A stretch of DNA of 64,000 nt, from contig NC_048557.2 of NCBI RefSeq assembly GCF_902806685.2, positions 5,576,666-5,640,665 of the forward strand. The letters run 5' to 3'. Under the pieces are notes generated by a model. That model had not been told where the DNA came from, made no database searches, and worked only from the letters and a program-made list of their open reading frames with translations. The DNA is from Maniola hyperantus (lineage: Eukaryota; Arthropoda; Insecta; Lepidoptera; Nymphalidae). The first letter of the stretch is position 1; every line of letters starts with the position of its first letter. Shown here piece after piece: positions 41,758 through 53,572 of the stretch. The translations under genes and the position numbers were made by a program.

Positions 41758-43114
41758 GTGGATTTCGTCGATATGACCGAACGTACGCAGAGAACTGTTC
41801 TAAATAGTCAGACACGTGAGTTCCTAATACGCCTTCGTAACTATTTCGATCGTGAAGCTCAAAATGGAGGGCCAATTTTACCTATAACGTCAGTGGTTGA
41901 ACGCGTAGCTGATGCGCTTAATATTGGACAACGAACTGTTAGACGGATAACTAAAAAAAATATGGCGAGACTGGCACAGAAGAAAATAAACTTCACACAC
42001 CAAAAAAGAGAAAACGAGCAAAACCAGTCGTAGGCATCGATAGCTTTGATGCCGATGCTATCCGAAGACATGTTTACGGCTACTATTTACAGAAGGAGTA
42101 TCCAACAAGAAAAAAGTTGGTGCATTCACTGAAGGAAGCTGGATTATTCTTCGGTGGGGAAAGTTCTTTAACGAAGATTTTGAAGACCATTGGATTTCGA
42201 TACAAAAATGTAACAAACGCAAAATATTGATGGAAAGATTTGATATAGCGATGGCAAGGTATACTTTTTTACGGCAAGTGAAAGAAATCAAAAATTGGCA
42301 AAATGTTGTGTTCTTGGATGAAACATGGCTTAATGCTAACCATACTGTAGGCCGTTCTTGGAACGATGACACAGCAGCATCTACTTCCAAAGTTCCTGTA
42401 GGAAAAGGATCGCGACTTATAATTTGTCACGCCGGAACCATCAACGGGTTTGTCGAAGGTTCTCTCATGGCTTTTGCGTCAAAAACCACTGGAGACTATC
42501 ATGAAGACATGAATGGAGAAAAGTTTACTGAATGGTTTACCTCAATGTTGTGTAGCCTCCCTGAACCATCTATTATAATAATTATGGACAACGCCCCATA
42601 CCACTCGATGCAAATTGACAAGCCACCTGCCCAATCCCAAAAGAAAGCTGATATCGTCGCATGGCTTCGTAAAAATGGCGTAGATGCAAACATGAATATG
42701 TTAAAAGCGGAATTAGTACGTCTTTTAAAAGAAAACAAACCAACCAAGATCCGATACGTCATTGACGAAATAGCATTAGAACATGGGCACAGAGTTATAC
42801 GGTTACCGCCTTACCATTGTGAGTATAATGCGATTGAGTTGGTGTGGGCTCAAATTAAGGGATATGCTGCAAGACACAATACAGAACCCCCATTTACCAC
42901 AAAAAAAATGCTAAAATTATTAGAAGAAGCTTGTGAACATGTGACTAAAGGAGACTGGGAAAAGGTTGTGAATAGAACTGTTAAATTAATAAGGGAAGAT
43001 TATGAAAGAGATGTGAAAATAGATAATATTATAGAAAACGAACATATAATTATTAATGTATGTGATGATAGCAGTGACGACAGTGAAAATAGTAGTATGG
43101 ACGAATCTGATTAA
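41758..43114 (+). pseudogene. Frameshifted DDE transposase (IS630/Tc1/mariner, DD82E spacing)
   Basis: Three frames carry one protein. Frame 1 from 41758 holds the DNA-binding part with a helix-turn-helix (VVERVADALNIGQRTVRRI). Frame 3, about 42003-42220, carries KPVVGIDSFDADAIRRHV through GFRYKNVTN. Frame 2, about 42210-43114, carries the catalytic domain. The first shift lies near the A-run at 42002-42007 and the second near 42203-42215. In the 295-residue C-terminal frame (from 42227) the catalytic residues are D31 (FLDETW), D121 (IIMDNAPYH) and E204 (EYNAIELVW), with 82 residues between the second D and the E. The C-terminus is acidic (DDSSDDSENSSMDESD). An intron could be argued for the second shift, but no clear splice sites were seen. 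Confidence 0.85.
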
Positions 43115-43341
43115 TTATGGCCTTTTGTGGCACCTTTTTCGGTATCTTTTGTATTCATATGTTTCTTGTGTGCATATAAAGTATGTATATTCATTTTCGT
43201 TCAAATATTCAGTTCGTTCAAATAAATTAAATAAACATATACATTTTTGTTTTATTAAACCTATTTAATCAGGTACAAAAACAAAACTTAATTGTTTTTT
43301 GTTCGAGAATAAATTGACATTCCACATCACTATTGTAATGT

Positions 43342-43373
43342 GTCAAACCGGCCATCATAGCGTGCCGCTAGTG
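43342..43373. repeat. Right terminal inverted repeat of the transposon
   Basis: 32 bp, followed by TA at 43374-43375; partner of the repeat at 41196-41227. Confidence 0.93.
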
Positions 43374-43511
43374 TAGTGCGTATTCCGTCATCCATGATGG
43401 AGGAATAATTCGATCATAATTTAAGTAAGCACTAGCCATGGCGCCAACCGTCGCGTCGTCTATGTGTCTACGCCATACCGCGTTGGCGCCCTGTGGCTAT
43501 AACTTCAGGCC

Positions 43512-43675
43512 TATAGTACGCGACAGGTCGAGACGGCAATCGGGGAGGGAACGCCCCGCACATCCACATAGACCCCGCAGTAACCCAGTGCGAGCGAGCG
43601 CGGGTGACCTGCGGGTGTGCGAGGCGTCGCCCCGCCTCATACCCCGATGGCTATCTCAATTGGTCGCGGACTATA
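43512..43675. mobile_element. Family F fold-back element
   Basis: tatagtacgcgacaggtcga at left, reverse-complementary right end ggtcgcggactata. Confidence 0.85.
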
Positions 43676-43989
43676 GGTTTTATGGCCTCGTAACCCCGCG
43701 AACATCATGGATATGTAATAATTGCAGTCCTTTGACCTATACATGATCAATCAAAAGCTTACAAATCGATTTCCAATATGTTTCTGAATGGTACCTAATA
43801 TACTCGTAGGTATCTATATACCTACGAGTCATTTATCCATATCCATACTAATATTATAAATGCGAAAGTGTGTCTGTCTGTCTGTCTACTAGCTTTCACG
43901 GCTCAACAGTTCAACCACTTTATAAACTAGTGAACCCGTTTCCGAACGTTATTTTACGTGACTTGATTTATTTAACTCTACGTAATAAA

Positions 43990-44292
43990 TAGCCTAGTGG
44001 TTAGGATGTCCGCCTTCTAATCAGGGGTTCGATCCCGGGCACACACCTCTAACTTTTCGGAATTATGTGCGTTTTAATTAATTAAATATCACTTGCTTTA
44101 ACGGTGAAGAAAAACATCGTGAGCAAACCTGCATGCCTGAGAGTTCTCCATAATGTTCTCAAAGGTGTGTGAAGTCTACCAATCCGCACATGGCCAGCGT
44201 GGTAGACTATGGCCAAAACCCTTCTCACCCTGAGAGGAGACCCGCGCTCTGTAGTGAGCCGGTGATGGGTTGATCATGATGATGATGATGAC
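43990..44292 (+). mobile_element. tRNA-derived SINE (family A)
   Basis: Full forward copy: tagcctagtggttaggatgt head, gttcgatcccgggcac B box, (GAT)n tail. Confidence 0.85.
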
Positions 44293-44900
44293 GTAATAAA
44301 TACCCAAGTACTGAACAGCAATATTTTACTTATTAAATTAATGTACCCAGGAGTGTAATTTGAAATTAAAAGCTTTGTTTCTGATGAGAGTAAAGAGCGG
44401 CGATGCGCGAGGTCCGAAATACCGTAAAAACAAGAGCTACGTAATTCGTAGAGGCAAGCGTAGCTTATGGCTACGTAGAGTCTGTAAAACGCCAATGCAC
44501 CAAAAGTTTACACACAAATTGCCTTTAGTCAAGTGACGTTATCACTATCAAATACACATTGCTGGAATATAGAATACCTTTCTAGCTTCCGTTTTCTTCG
44601 CCACCTACAACTAAATATTCTAAATATACAAACTTACCACTACTTAATCAGGGTTGACAATATTTTAAGCAAACACGTGTTTCAAACATGTTTTTTTATT
44701 TAAAAAATATTAATCAAGTAAACATGATCTAAGTAAACAAAAATTGTTATCTTTTTAAAAATAACGGCCCTGCTACCTACGCATTTAGATGGACAGACAT
44801 CAAACGAGTCGCAATTCGCAAGGTGCCTATTAGAGACCTATGTCCAGCAGTGGACGTTTATCCTTTGACGATGATGTTGACACCTACTATAAATAATAAG

Positions 44901-45220
44901 CTGTGGTAGCCTAGTGGCTAGGACGTCCGCCTTCCAATCGGAGGTCGGGGGTTCGATCCCGGGCACGCACCTCTAACTTTTCAGAGTTATGTGCGTTTTT
45001 AAGTAATTAAAATATCACTTGCTTTAACGGTGAAGGAAAACATCGTGAGGAAACCTGCATGCTTGAGAGTTCTCCATAATGTTCTCAAAGGTGTGTAAAG
45101 TCTGCCAATCCGCACTTGGCCAGCGTGGTAGACTAGGGCCAAAACCCTTCTCACTCTGAAAGGGGACCCGTGCTCTGTAGTGAGCCGGCGATGGGTTGAT
45201 CATGATGATGATGATGACGA
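44901..45220 (+). mobile_element. tRNA-derived SINE (family A), best copy
   Basis: Complete: gctgtggtagcctagtggct head, gggggttcgatcccgggcac B box, body and catgatgatgatgatga tail. Confidence 0.88.
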
Positions 45221-45366
45221 TTATATATTCTGTGCTTATGTGTAGTTACCTACCTAGATACTAGATAATACTTATCAAGTAGGTACATGCCTAAGCTTTT
45301 TTGTGTTGTGATTTTTTTTAAATTGTTATTGTCAATTAGATAGGTAGGTTAGCTGTTAAGGGTATC

Positions 45367-45506
45367 TATGGTCCGCAACAGGTTGAGATGGCAATGGGAG
45401 GATGAGGCGGGGGGACGCCTCGCACACCCGCATGTCACCCGCACCGGGGGCTGGGTGGGTGTGTAGGCGCCCTCCCCGAATGCCATTTCAACCTGTCGCG
45501 TACCTA
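45367..45506. mobile_element. Family F fold-back element
   Basis: gcaacaggttgagatggcaa at left and tgccatttcaacctgtcgcg at right. Confidence 0.85.
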
Positions 45507-46202
45507 TTATAAGTTTAAATACTAACTGTTGTTACCTGTAGTTTAAGGTCCTCCGGGGTATTTTTTTATTCATGCTAACTGCTAAGTAACTTACTTAAAT
45601 TATTCGTAAGTAGGTACGTACTAAAATAACTTAATATTTTTTTAAACTCACCTATTATTCGGTAAAAATTATTATCCTGAAAACACCGACTGTTAGAGAG
45701 CTCCCAAAGTAGATCTAAAATTACTTCCTTCATAAGGACACTGGGTATTTGATTACGTGATGATCGCGAAAATGAGGAAAAACGCGCGAAAAGTGGGAAA
45801 ACCGCCGGCGCGGTACGTCAGCTCTGCTTACCAGCTGGCAGCATACTGGGGTGTTTTTGGCAAAACACAGGCTTATCTAGTAGACCATAACTCTTGTCTC
45901 TTACTCTATATTTAACTTCTCGTGAAGAAGGCATTGAAATTGTTCGAGTAAAGATTCCTCTTTTTCCATTTTTTAGGTAGGATAGTTATGAAAGAGTGGT
46001 AGGTATAAATCAATACCTTCAGCAAAACCTTGGTGAATTTATAAGCAAGTTTGGAGTGTCATATGGTTGTCGTTCCGTTTGGTCATTGGTTCTAACAACG
46101 GTGCAGAGCGGAAAGAAACTCCCGAGATAAACCTTTATTCCCTAAAGAAGCCATTTTACCACATGACTATAATGAGTAGATATTCACTTTTGCCACTATC
46201 TA

Positions 46203-46385
46203 TATTTTTTGCTTCATCATCAACCCATCGCCTGACCATAGTCCACCACGCTGGTCAACTGCGGATTGGAAGACTTCACACATCGTTGAGAACATTATGG
46301 AGAACGCTTAGGCATGCAGATTTCCTCACGATGTTGCTTCACCTTTAAAGCAAGTGATGTTTAATAAATGCTTATAACGCACATA
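46203..46385 (-). mobile_element. Family A SINE fragment
   Basis: Reverse body with ccaccacgctggtcaactgc and attatggagaacgcttaggc. Confidence 0.7.
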
Positions 46386-46463
46386 TCCGCATTACAAAAG
46401 GCCTTTATGTTTTACTGCAGTGTTCCGCCGTACTATTAGTCCATCGTGTGCATTAAACGATGT

Positions 46464-46595
46464 ATAGTACGCGACAGGTCGAGATGGAAATCGGGGTGCG
46501 GACGCCCCGCACACTTCCAACCCGGTGCGGGATAGAGCGGGTGACGTAAGGGTGCGCCGTGTGCGGGGCGTCTCCCCGCCTCATACCCTGATTGC
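46464..46595. mobile_element. Family F fold-back element
   Basis: tagtacgcgacaggtcgaga at left; right arm decayed. Confidence 0.8.
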
Positions 46596-46642
46596 GTACC
46601 TACCTATAGTTTTAGCGATCTATTTTTTACTCCGCTGACAAT

Positions 46643-46832
46643 TACAGTACCCGGCAGAAAATATTGTACATCAACCTTTAGAAAGAGATACGGGTTTTGT
46701 AGAGCGCTGTTTCTGTCGTTGAGACCGACAAAACGTCATATAGGTATGAGTGACAGAGACAACGCTTCACAAAGCCGAAACCTCTTTCTAATATTCGATG
46801 TACCTACCTACAATATTTTCTGCCGGCTACAG
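46643..46832. mobile_element. Family G palindromic element
   Basis: Full-length copy: tacagtacccggcagaaaat to tattttctgccggctacagc (the ends are near reverse complements). Confidence 0.88.
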
Positions 46833-46848
46833 CACAATAGTACTTAGA

Positions 46849-47097
46849 TGATAGCCTAGATGGTAAGACGTGCGCCTGCTTTTCGGGAGGTTGGGGGTTC
46901 GATCCCGGGCACGCACCACTGTCGGAGTTGTGTGCGTTTTTAAAACAATTAAATATCACTTGCTTTAACGGTGAAGGAAAACATCGCGAGGAAACCTGCA
47001 TGCCTGAGAGTTCTCCATGTTCTCAAAGGTGTGTGAAGTCTGCCAATCCGCATTGGGCCAGCGTGGCATACTATGGCCTAAACCCTTCTCACCCCGT
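46849..47097 (+). mobile_element. Family A SINE, 3'-truncated
   Basis: Head with gggggttcgatcccgggcac; breaks off before the GAT tail. Confidence 0.8.
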
Positions 47098-47648
47098 CTG
47101 CACAGGCTATAAAGGAAAATTATTGACTTTTTAGTAAATAAAACAAGAAATTATTTTCCCAAAAAATTAATATATTTTAATGTCAAATAAGCCAGTTGAA
47201 TAAGGTTGAATACCACGCTTTGTCAGTTAAATAACATACCTAGTGCGAGAACTTATAAGAGAAAATACAATATTTTCATCAAAATCAACACACTTTAAGC
47301 TCTGTGTCCATTGGAGCGAAGACACTGTCAGACTATCAATAACCTCATTGGTCTGCTGAACAGGTCACCGCTCAGTGGACAAGTAGCCTAAATCTCCTCC
47401 AATAGAGTTTGATACAACTTTCAATGTGTAGTTTCAAAAAAAAACTTTTTTATGTCTAAGTTATTGGACTCGAAATCGAATTGATGATTTTTGCAAAAAG
47501 CCATTGCAAGTAGGTAAAATAATGATAATTACTAAAATTATTCTATAAAAATAATATTTCTAGTTATATTAAATTCACATTCACGTTAAATTCAAAATTA
47601 TTATAAGTAGGTAGGTCCTTACCTACGTAAAAATTCTAAATGTAACAT

Positions 47649-47917
47649 TGGTACTGATTCTGAGCACAATTAAATTTTAGTGTATTTGCATCCTTTTCTT
47701 ACTAATCTAATGTAATATGAAAAGAACAGACAGTTTGACAGGTTTAAATTTTATTTAGAGCTGTCAAACCGCGTGACTTCAGCTGCCAGTCGCGAGTGTG
47801 CTCTAAAAATGTAAAATTCATGTTCCGTCCCGTTTGAGCAATATTAAAAAGAAAAAGATGCAGATATTCTAAATTTAGTTTAGAGAAAGACATCAGAATC
47901 GGCGCCATTATCCTAAA
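47649..47917. mobile_element. MITE-like element with ggtactgattctgagcac end (copy 1)
   Basis: Shares ends and most of the interior with 56766-57059; the right end gaatcggcgcc resembles the reverse complement of the left end. Confidence 0.75.
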
Positions 47918-48044
47918 TTTAAACGAGTAATTTTTGCATAGTACTACTACCTTACTATACAGCGTGCTTAATGACAAAATATGAGGTACCTAAGTAGTTA
48001 TATAGGTAGACCAGAATCTCATGAAATGAAATTAGAATAGAATA

Positions 48045-48235
48045 GAATGTTTTTTTATTCATGTACACTTTTTACAAGTGTTTATGAATAGTCAGGTAGT
48101 TTTAATTTACCACTGGTTCGGAACGCCGTTCCCACCGAGAAGAACCAGCAAGAAACTCGGCGGTTGCTCTTTTTAATTATTCAATTTACAATGTTATTAT
48201 AATTCCAAATTTAGCAACACTGTACTCTGTGAACA
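48045..48235 (+). mobile_element. LINE 3' end fragment
   Basis: Contains ggaacgccgttcccaccgag and aagaaactcggcggttgctc, which I recall as a common 3' end of lepidopteran LINEs; no second copy in this window. Confidence 0.55.
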
Positions 48236-48294
48236 CCCCATATACATAGTACGCTGTGGTGAATATTAATAATTCACCACAATATTCACCACAG

Positions 48295-48470
48295 TGCGCT
48301 AGAGCAGTCGATTCAAATTTTTTAAATTTTTCTCTCCGTAAGAACCATCCTCGTACTTCAAGGAATATTACAGAAAAAGAATTATCGTAATCGGTTCAGC
48401 TGTTCTCGAGATTTGCGATGACCAACACATTTAGTGATTCATTTTTATATTATAGAAAGATGTACCGAAA
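48295..48470 (+). mobile_element. Interspersed repeat (ctgttctcgagatttgcgat family)
   Basis: Second copy of the 27470-27650 family. Confidence 0.7.
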
Positions 48471-48924
48471 TTGTAGTTACATAGTAGAAATAAATTAGGT
48501 AGTTAGTAGTAATTATTTAAGACGGTAAAACGTACTCTTTGAAGAGATTCATCTTAGATCGCACATTGAGGACCAAAATATATAAATATAAATTTTTAAA
48601 TAGTACATTTAAATACACTATAATTTGTGAGCATTTTATAGCGTAATTTATAGTCTACGCAAACATTTATACCTAAACAACTAGGTGTTTATTGCACTAA
48701 AGTTTGATTTTTGGACGTATGATCTAACATTAAACATCATACAGTAATTTTATTATGCGTGTTAAATCGATGAAAGCGCACATTTATTTCGTATCCTAAT
48801 AGTTTCAGAGGTGTTCTTAAGATTTCTAATGAAACTTTTGTCTCCGAAACTTTGTGCAGACAAAAGTTGCTAGTGTGTGTAGACTGTAGGTACGCCATTA
48901 CGGCTGAAAGTAATACTTAGGGTG

Positions 48925-49072
48925 AGATCTATAGAGCGCACTCTGACTATGCTTAGACTTAAGACAGAGTTAAAACGAGACAGACCTATATCTCTCACAT
49001 AAATCTGTCTTGTTTTAACTCAATCTTAAGTCTGAGCAAAGTCAAAGTGCGCTCTATAGATCTCAGCCTTAA
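48925..49072. mobile_element. MITE-like element with ctatagagcgcactctgac ends (copy 1)
   Basis: Inverted ends gatctatagagcgcactctg and its reverse complement; sister copy at 51673-51828. Confidence 0.88.
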
Positions 49073-49382
49073 TTCTCGCGGACTAGAAACTGGAATAGCC
49101 GTTGTAGATTTATACGTCATATAAGAAGTGCGTGACTTATAAACTTAAGACGCATTATTTTCTTTTGTGTATTCACTACATACATAATTTTTCTACTGTC
49201 TCATAGTCTATAATTAATAATAATAATAATAATAAAAATATATTTATTTAAGAAAAAATATTTACAGGTTACACAAATTCAGGTATAATCATAAACTCGA
49301 AGCTTGAGTTTTTCCGTATACCGAAGCCGCTAATTTGAATTTTTAAATTGAAAAGTTATGAGGAATATTATTTCAATACAGA

Positions 49383-49656
49383 AATAGTCCGTGCCAAACA
49401 AGTAGTCGTTCCGGAGCTTAACCGGGTGGGAGTTCGCGCGCGCCGGTACAATCGAGTCACACACATGTATTGTGTACGGATGTAGCTCTCACACATACAA
49501 ATCCAGCCAAATGGCGAGCGCGGGGTGCGGTGCGGCGCGCGGGCTGACGTGCTCCGCTTCACATACGTTACACCCCACTGACGCCTAAAAAATGCTATAG
49601 CGACGCGTCTTGCGGTTAAGTTCAGGGACGACTATTTGTTTGGCACGGGCTATAAT
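49383..49656. mobile_element. MITE-like element with GC-rich interior
   Basis: Left gtccgtgccaaacaagtagt and right-arm reverse complement gcccgtgccaaacaaatagt. Interior unusually GC-rich (gcgcgcgccggt; gcgcggggtgcggtgcggcg) against AT-rich surroundings. Confidence 0.8.
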
Positions 49657-51167
49657 ACTCGTTCATGAAAACAGTGGTGATGCAAATCACTAAGTACTGT
49701 AAAAATCTACATTTTCTTAACTTGAGCCGCAAATCCGATTTCACTTTAGGTTAGTTATTAACCGTAGTCAGTATCTAGCTGGTAGGTAGGTATAGAACTG
49801 CAACACAGTAAAATGAAAAAAAAAATCTTTTTTTGACAATTTTTTGTCAAAAAAATGTCTATGCAGACTGCAAAATGCCCATTTTGGACACAAAAACATA
49901 ACATAATATAACAAGTGTTATTTTTTTGTTATTTAAGATTTTACAGAACATATGTTTTAACTATAACAGTTTATATTTTAAAAAGCTCGAGCGAAGCGAG
50001 CTCTTTTGTTTTGCAGACGTCCTGGTTCCACCAAAGTCCAGATCTGATAATATTATCCAGATATCAGAATCGGATCAATACCTATCTTGTTTCGAGTCAG
50101 TAACTGACCTATTATTATAAATGTTATAAAATTTACGACCACACGCAAACCATCTAAAATTAGAGACAAAGTTCATAGATTTAATTAATTATTCACAAAA
50201 GTTATGAAGGTGCTAAAATACAAACTAAAGGACAGCTTTGTATGTCTTTATTCTGATCTATCTTTACAGTAGCAAATCTAGGTCATACCCAAAATTATGT
50301 AAAAGAACGTAGCATATAAAAAATAGCACTGCATTTATTATTTAGTTACATTAGTTATTTAGTTTGCAGGTATTTAAATACAAGCAAAAATGTCGATAGT
50401 GCTACAGAGAAATTATAAAATATAATAAATCTTCCATCCTTTATTCAAAGAACTTTAAGGCAAAGATATACTGCATTTTATTTTTGACTCGAATAAGGCT
50501 AATGATTTATGTTGAACCGTGCCGGGTCCGGGCCGTGTGACGTCCGATCCACGGATTGAAATTTTGTATGAAGAAGCGTAATACGGACGAGGCTCGGATG
50601 ACTCGTACACGGCAAGGTCTGATGTGACGTTATACGAATTCCCAACCTGGTGCCTCGGACGAGGCATGGCCCGCACCCGCCACGTGTTAGCATAAATCAT
50701 CCCTAATTCGGTTGCTTACGATTAATGATTATTATTTATTAATATTCCTTTTAGGTTATCTTAATATTGATATAATTATGTAAAATAAATTATATAAAGT
50801 AAACAACAAATAATAATAATAATATTTCATTATAATATTATTACAATTTATGTGAATTGTTATTTGTCTGTCTTTGTGTAAAACACTAATATTAAAAAAA
50901 AAGTATAGTCAATGTATATTTTGAAAATATCATTGCTTTATATACCTATAGTGAACGTTGATTTTCTTCTACATGTATACCTAATATTATTATTACATTC
51001 GCAGCGTTGTTACATAACGTAAACAACAAACCTGTAAAATTATATAACAATATAACAAGTCTACAAATGCGCATCACTATGTGATGAAAGTTATATAACA
51101 CTGGTACACATTTTAACAATGTTATATAACCATGTAACACGAACTGTCAAATGAATTTGTAATGTAT

Positions 51168-51316
51168 ATAGTACGCGATAGGTTGAGACGGCAATCGGGT
51201 ATGACGCCGTCGGGTCGCACGTCACCCACAGTCGCCCGCACCGGGTTAGTGCGGGGCCTGTGCGGGTGTGCGGGACGTTCCCTCCCCGATTGCTATCTCG
51301 ACCTGTCGCGTACTGT
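51168..51316. mobile_element. Family F fold-back element
   Basis: tagtacgcgataggttgaga at left; ctatctcgacctgtcgcgta at right. Confidence 0.85.
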
Positions 51317-51672
51317 AGACTAATGTTTAAGAACTTAAATTGCATTTTAATTATTAACATGTTCTATACATTTTAGGAAAAATTTGTGCAATTTAAGATA
51401 TCTCTACTCAACACTTCTTTTTATTACTAAACAGCAAGAAACTTGTGATATTCAAGATAAAGAAATATTTACAATAGAATATTAACATTAATTGCTACCA
51501 TAATAATATTTATAAAATGCATATTTAAGTGTTAAGGGCGATAGTCAAACCGATTTAGGCTTACTTAAAACTATACATGGTAAAAAGGCTAGTTCGGACT
51601 ATGCTAATTTTTTTTTAAGCCAACGATATACAAAGAAATAAATCTTTTATGAGAGCTTATTTAAACTTTAGG

Positions 51673-51828
51673 CTGAAACCTATAGAGGGCACTTTGAATT
51701 TGCTCAGACTTAAGTTTGAGTTAAGACGAGACAGACTTAATGTGAGAGATATAGCTCTGTCTCGTTTTAACTCTGTCATAAGTCTAAGAAAAGTCAGAGT
51801 GCGCTCTATAGATCTCCCCCTAAGACTA
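51673..51828. mobile_element. MITE-like element (copy 2 of the 48925 family)
   Basis: Ends ctatagagggcactttgaat and gtcagagtgcgctctatag are inverted; interior has gacgagacagactt and its near complement. Confidence 0.85.
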
Positions 51829-51858
51829 TCAATGCATACTTTTCAATGCATAATTTAG

Positions 51859-52052
51859 AGCCTCAATAGTTTAACGGGTAAAGGAGTGGACTGAAAACTG
51901 AAAGGTTGACGGTTCCCTTGCACCCTTGGAAGGGGACCCCACCCGTTGCACTATTGTCGTACCTACTCCTAGCACAAACTTGATGCTTAGTTGGAGAGGA
52001 AAGGAGAATATTAGTCAATAGTTTAATATGGCTAATATTCTTTATTTAAAAA
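51859..52052 (+). mobile_element. Family E SINE-like repeat
   Basis: Forward copy: gagcctcaatagtttaacgg head, ggttgacggttcccttgca, ttggagaggaaaggagaata, then an A-rich tail. Confidence 0.75.
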
Positions 52053-53099
52053 AAAAATACTTACAGGCTCTGATAACCAAAAATTTTGTTGAGTAGATTA
52101 AATTTTTGGTGTTCAGACAAGTTTAGTTACTAATACTACTCGCTATTCGACTAAAATACTAATGTAGTCTGAACTAGTCTTAGGGGACATGCTAACGAAG
52201 ACTTTGTGAATAAGTTTTACTTAATGTCTATAAAAAATTACAAATACAATTAAACTCGAAAGTGATGGATTACTCATGTAATAGGGACGATGCCTACTAG
52301 TGCTACTAGTCAAATCAGCAACTTTTTATTAAACGTCAAAACCCTCGTTTAGTAAGAGAGCTTGTATGACATACATAGTTGTGACGTTGTACGGGAGCGG
52401 TGTATAAGCTCGACCGTACCAAAGAGAAGATCTCCCACAGAGTGGTATTGTGCTCTCTTGAAATCTTGTAACTTCTATATATTGCAGAAAACTCCGGTAG
52501 TGCGATTCAGATTTGCGTGTTCTCCTTTCACTTTCGAGGATGCTACCCGTGCTGCCATCTAGTGAGAGCGGCGTGAGCATTCAGGGCTTGGGTTCGTATC
52601 CAATTGATGTATGATTGCGGATCTATTTTTTTTCGTACGAGTGAGGAGCGCCAAACGCTTGCAATTGTGGCGACCTCCACAACGTCATAAACATTTGACG
52701 TATACGTCAACTGTTTTTTAGTTAATGTTATGTAATTATTTTTTATTTATTTTAGTTAATGTTATGTAAGTTTAGGTAATGTAATTATTGAGCACGCAAT
52801 TTATCGCGAGCAATGCGATCACAACGTTCCGCAATCAACCATAGCTGCCGTCCGTTACTGTAAATACAGTTCTACCACTTTTATAAATTACAGCGATGTA
52901 CCTGCGCAGAAACTTTATTTTTGCATGGCGCGAAAATATCTCCGCCTCCACACCGTCGTGTTTTGACGCTGAATACAACATATTTTTGCTTTTTACTACC
53001 TAAAGACATTGATTGACCAAAACTAATGGTTTAATACAATAATTTTCCTGAAACGACGTACAACTCAATTTCTTTCAGTGTGGATGAGCCTAAACGTAT

Positions 53100-53200
53100 A
53101 CTTACGATATTTTTTATATATAGAAGTTACAACGTTTACTTACGATATTTTATATATAGAATATATATAGAAGTTACAACGTTTACTTACGATATTTTAT
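53100..53200. repeat. Short AT-rich tandem duplication
   Basis: The segment gaagttacaacgtttactta followed by cgatattttatat is present twice with a period of about 50-55 bp, plus a partial third unit. Confidence 0.75.
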
Positions 53201-53572
53201 GGTACGATCTGTACCATTATCCGTAGGTACTGTGCGGAATAACACGGAACGATATATTTTATCGAAAACACGAATACCAATAAAACTACAGCTAGTATAT
53301 TATTAAACAGTTATACAAGTAGCATTTACGTTACCAATATAAAAAAAACGAACCAAGATCATAGCGTGTCCTTAGAAAGTGATATAGAGTACAGATTCAA
53401 TCTAAAAGAAAACAAAGTTTTCATTTATTGTGACCATAAATCTAAAGTGAATCTACCCAACTATTCTTTCTCGATCCTTATTTCTTTCCGCTCCTTACGA
53501 TTCCCGATCAAAATATCGAGGCGTTCTCGATAAGTTTAACACTGGTAAGGGATAACAGTGAGGATGGCGTTT

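Larger units (their letters stand above)
41196..43373 (+). mobile_element. Tc1/mariner-superfamily DNA transposon, DD82E-type, 2178 bp
   Basis: Bounded by 32-bp terminal inverted repeats (41196-41227 and 43342-43373, starting (a/c)actagcggcacgctatgat) that match at all but the outermost base. A TA dinucleotide lies directly outside each end, the target duplication typical of the superfamily. It contains a transposase coding region in + orientation with frameshifts. The very good TIR match implies fairly recent insertion. Confidence 0.92.
43374..53572. other. Intergenic region between the transposon and Ndfip
   Basis: About 10 kb with no recognisable exon. It contains family A, F, G and E copies, several MITE-like elements and low-complexity AT-rich DNA (ATA microsatellite near 49205-49245). 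Confidence 0.6.

Noticed and set aside
44901..45000. tRNA gene at the head of family A repeats
   Set aside because: Only box-like segments (gcctagtggttagg, ggttcgatcccgg) remain. No cloverleaf with proper acceptor stem could be drawn, and the same head recurs in many copies, as expected of a SINE.
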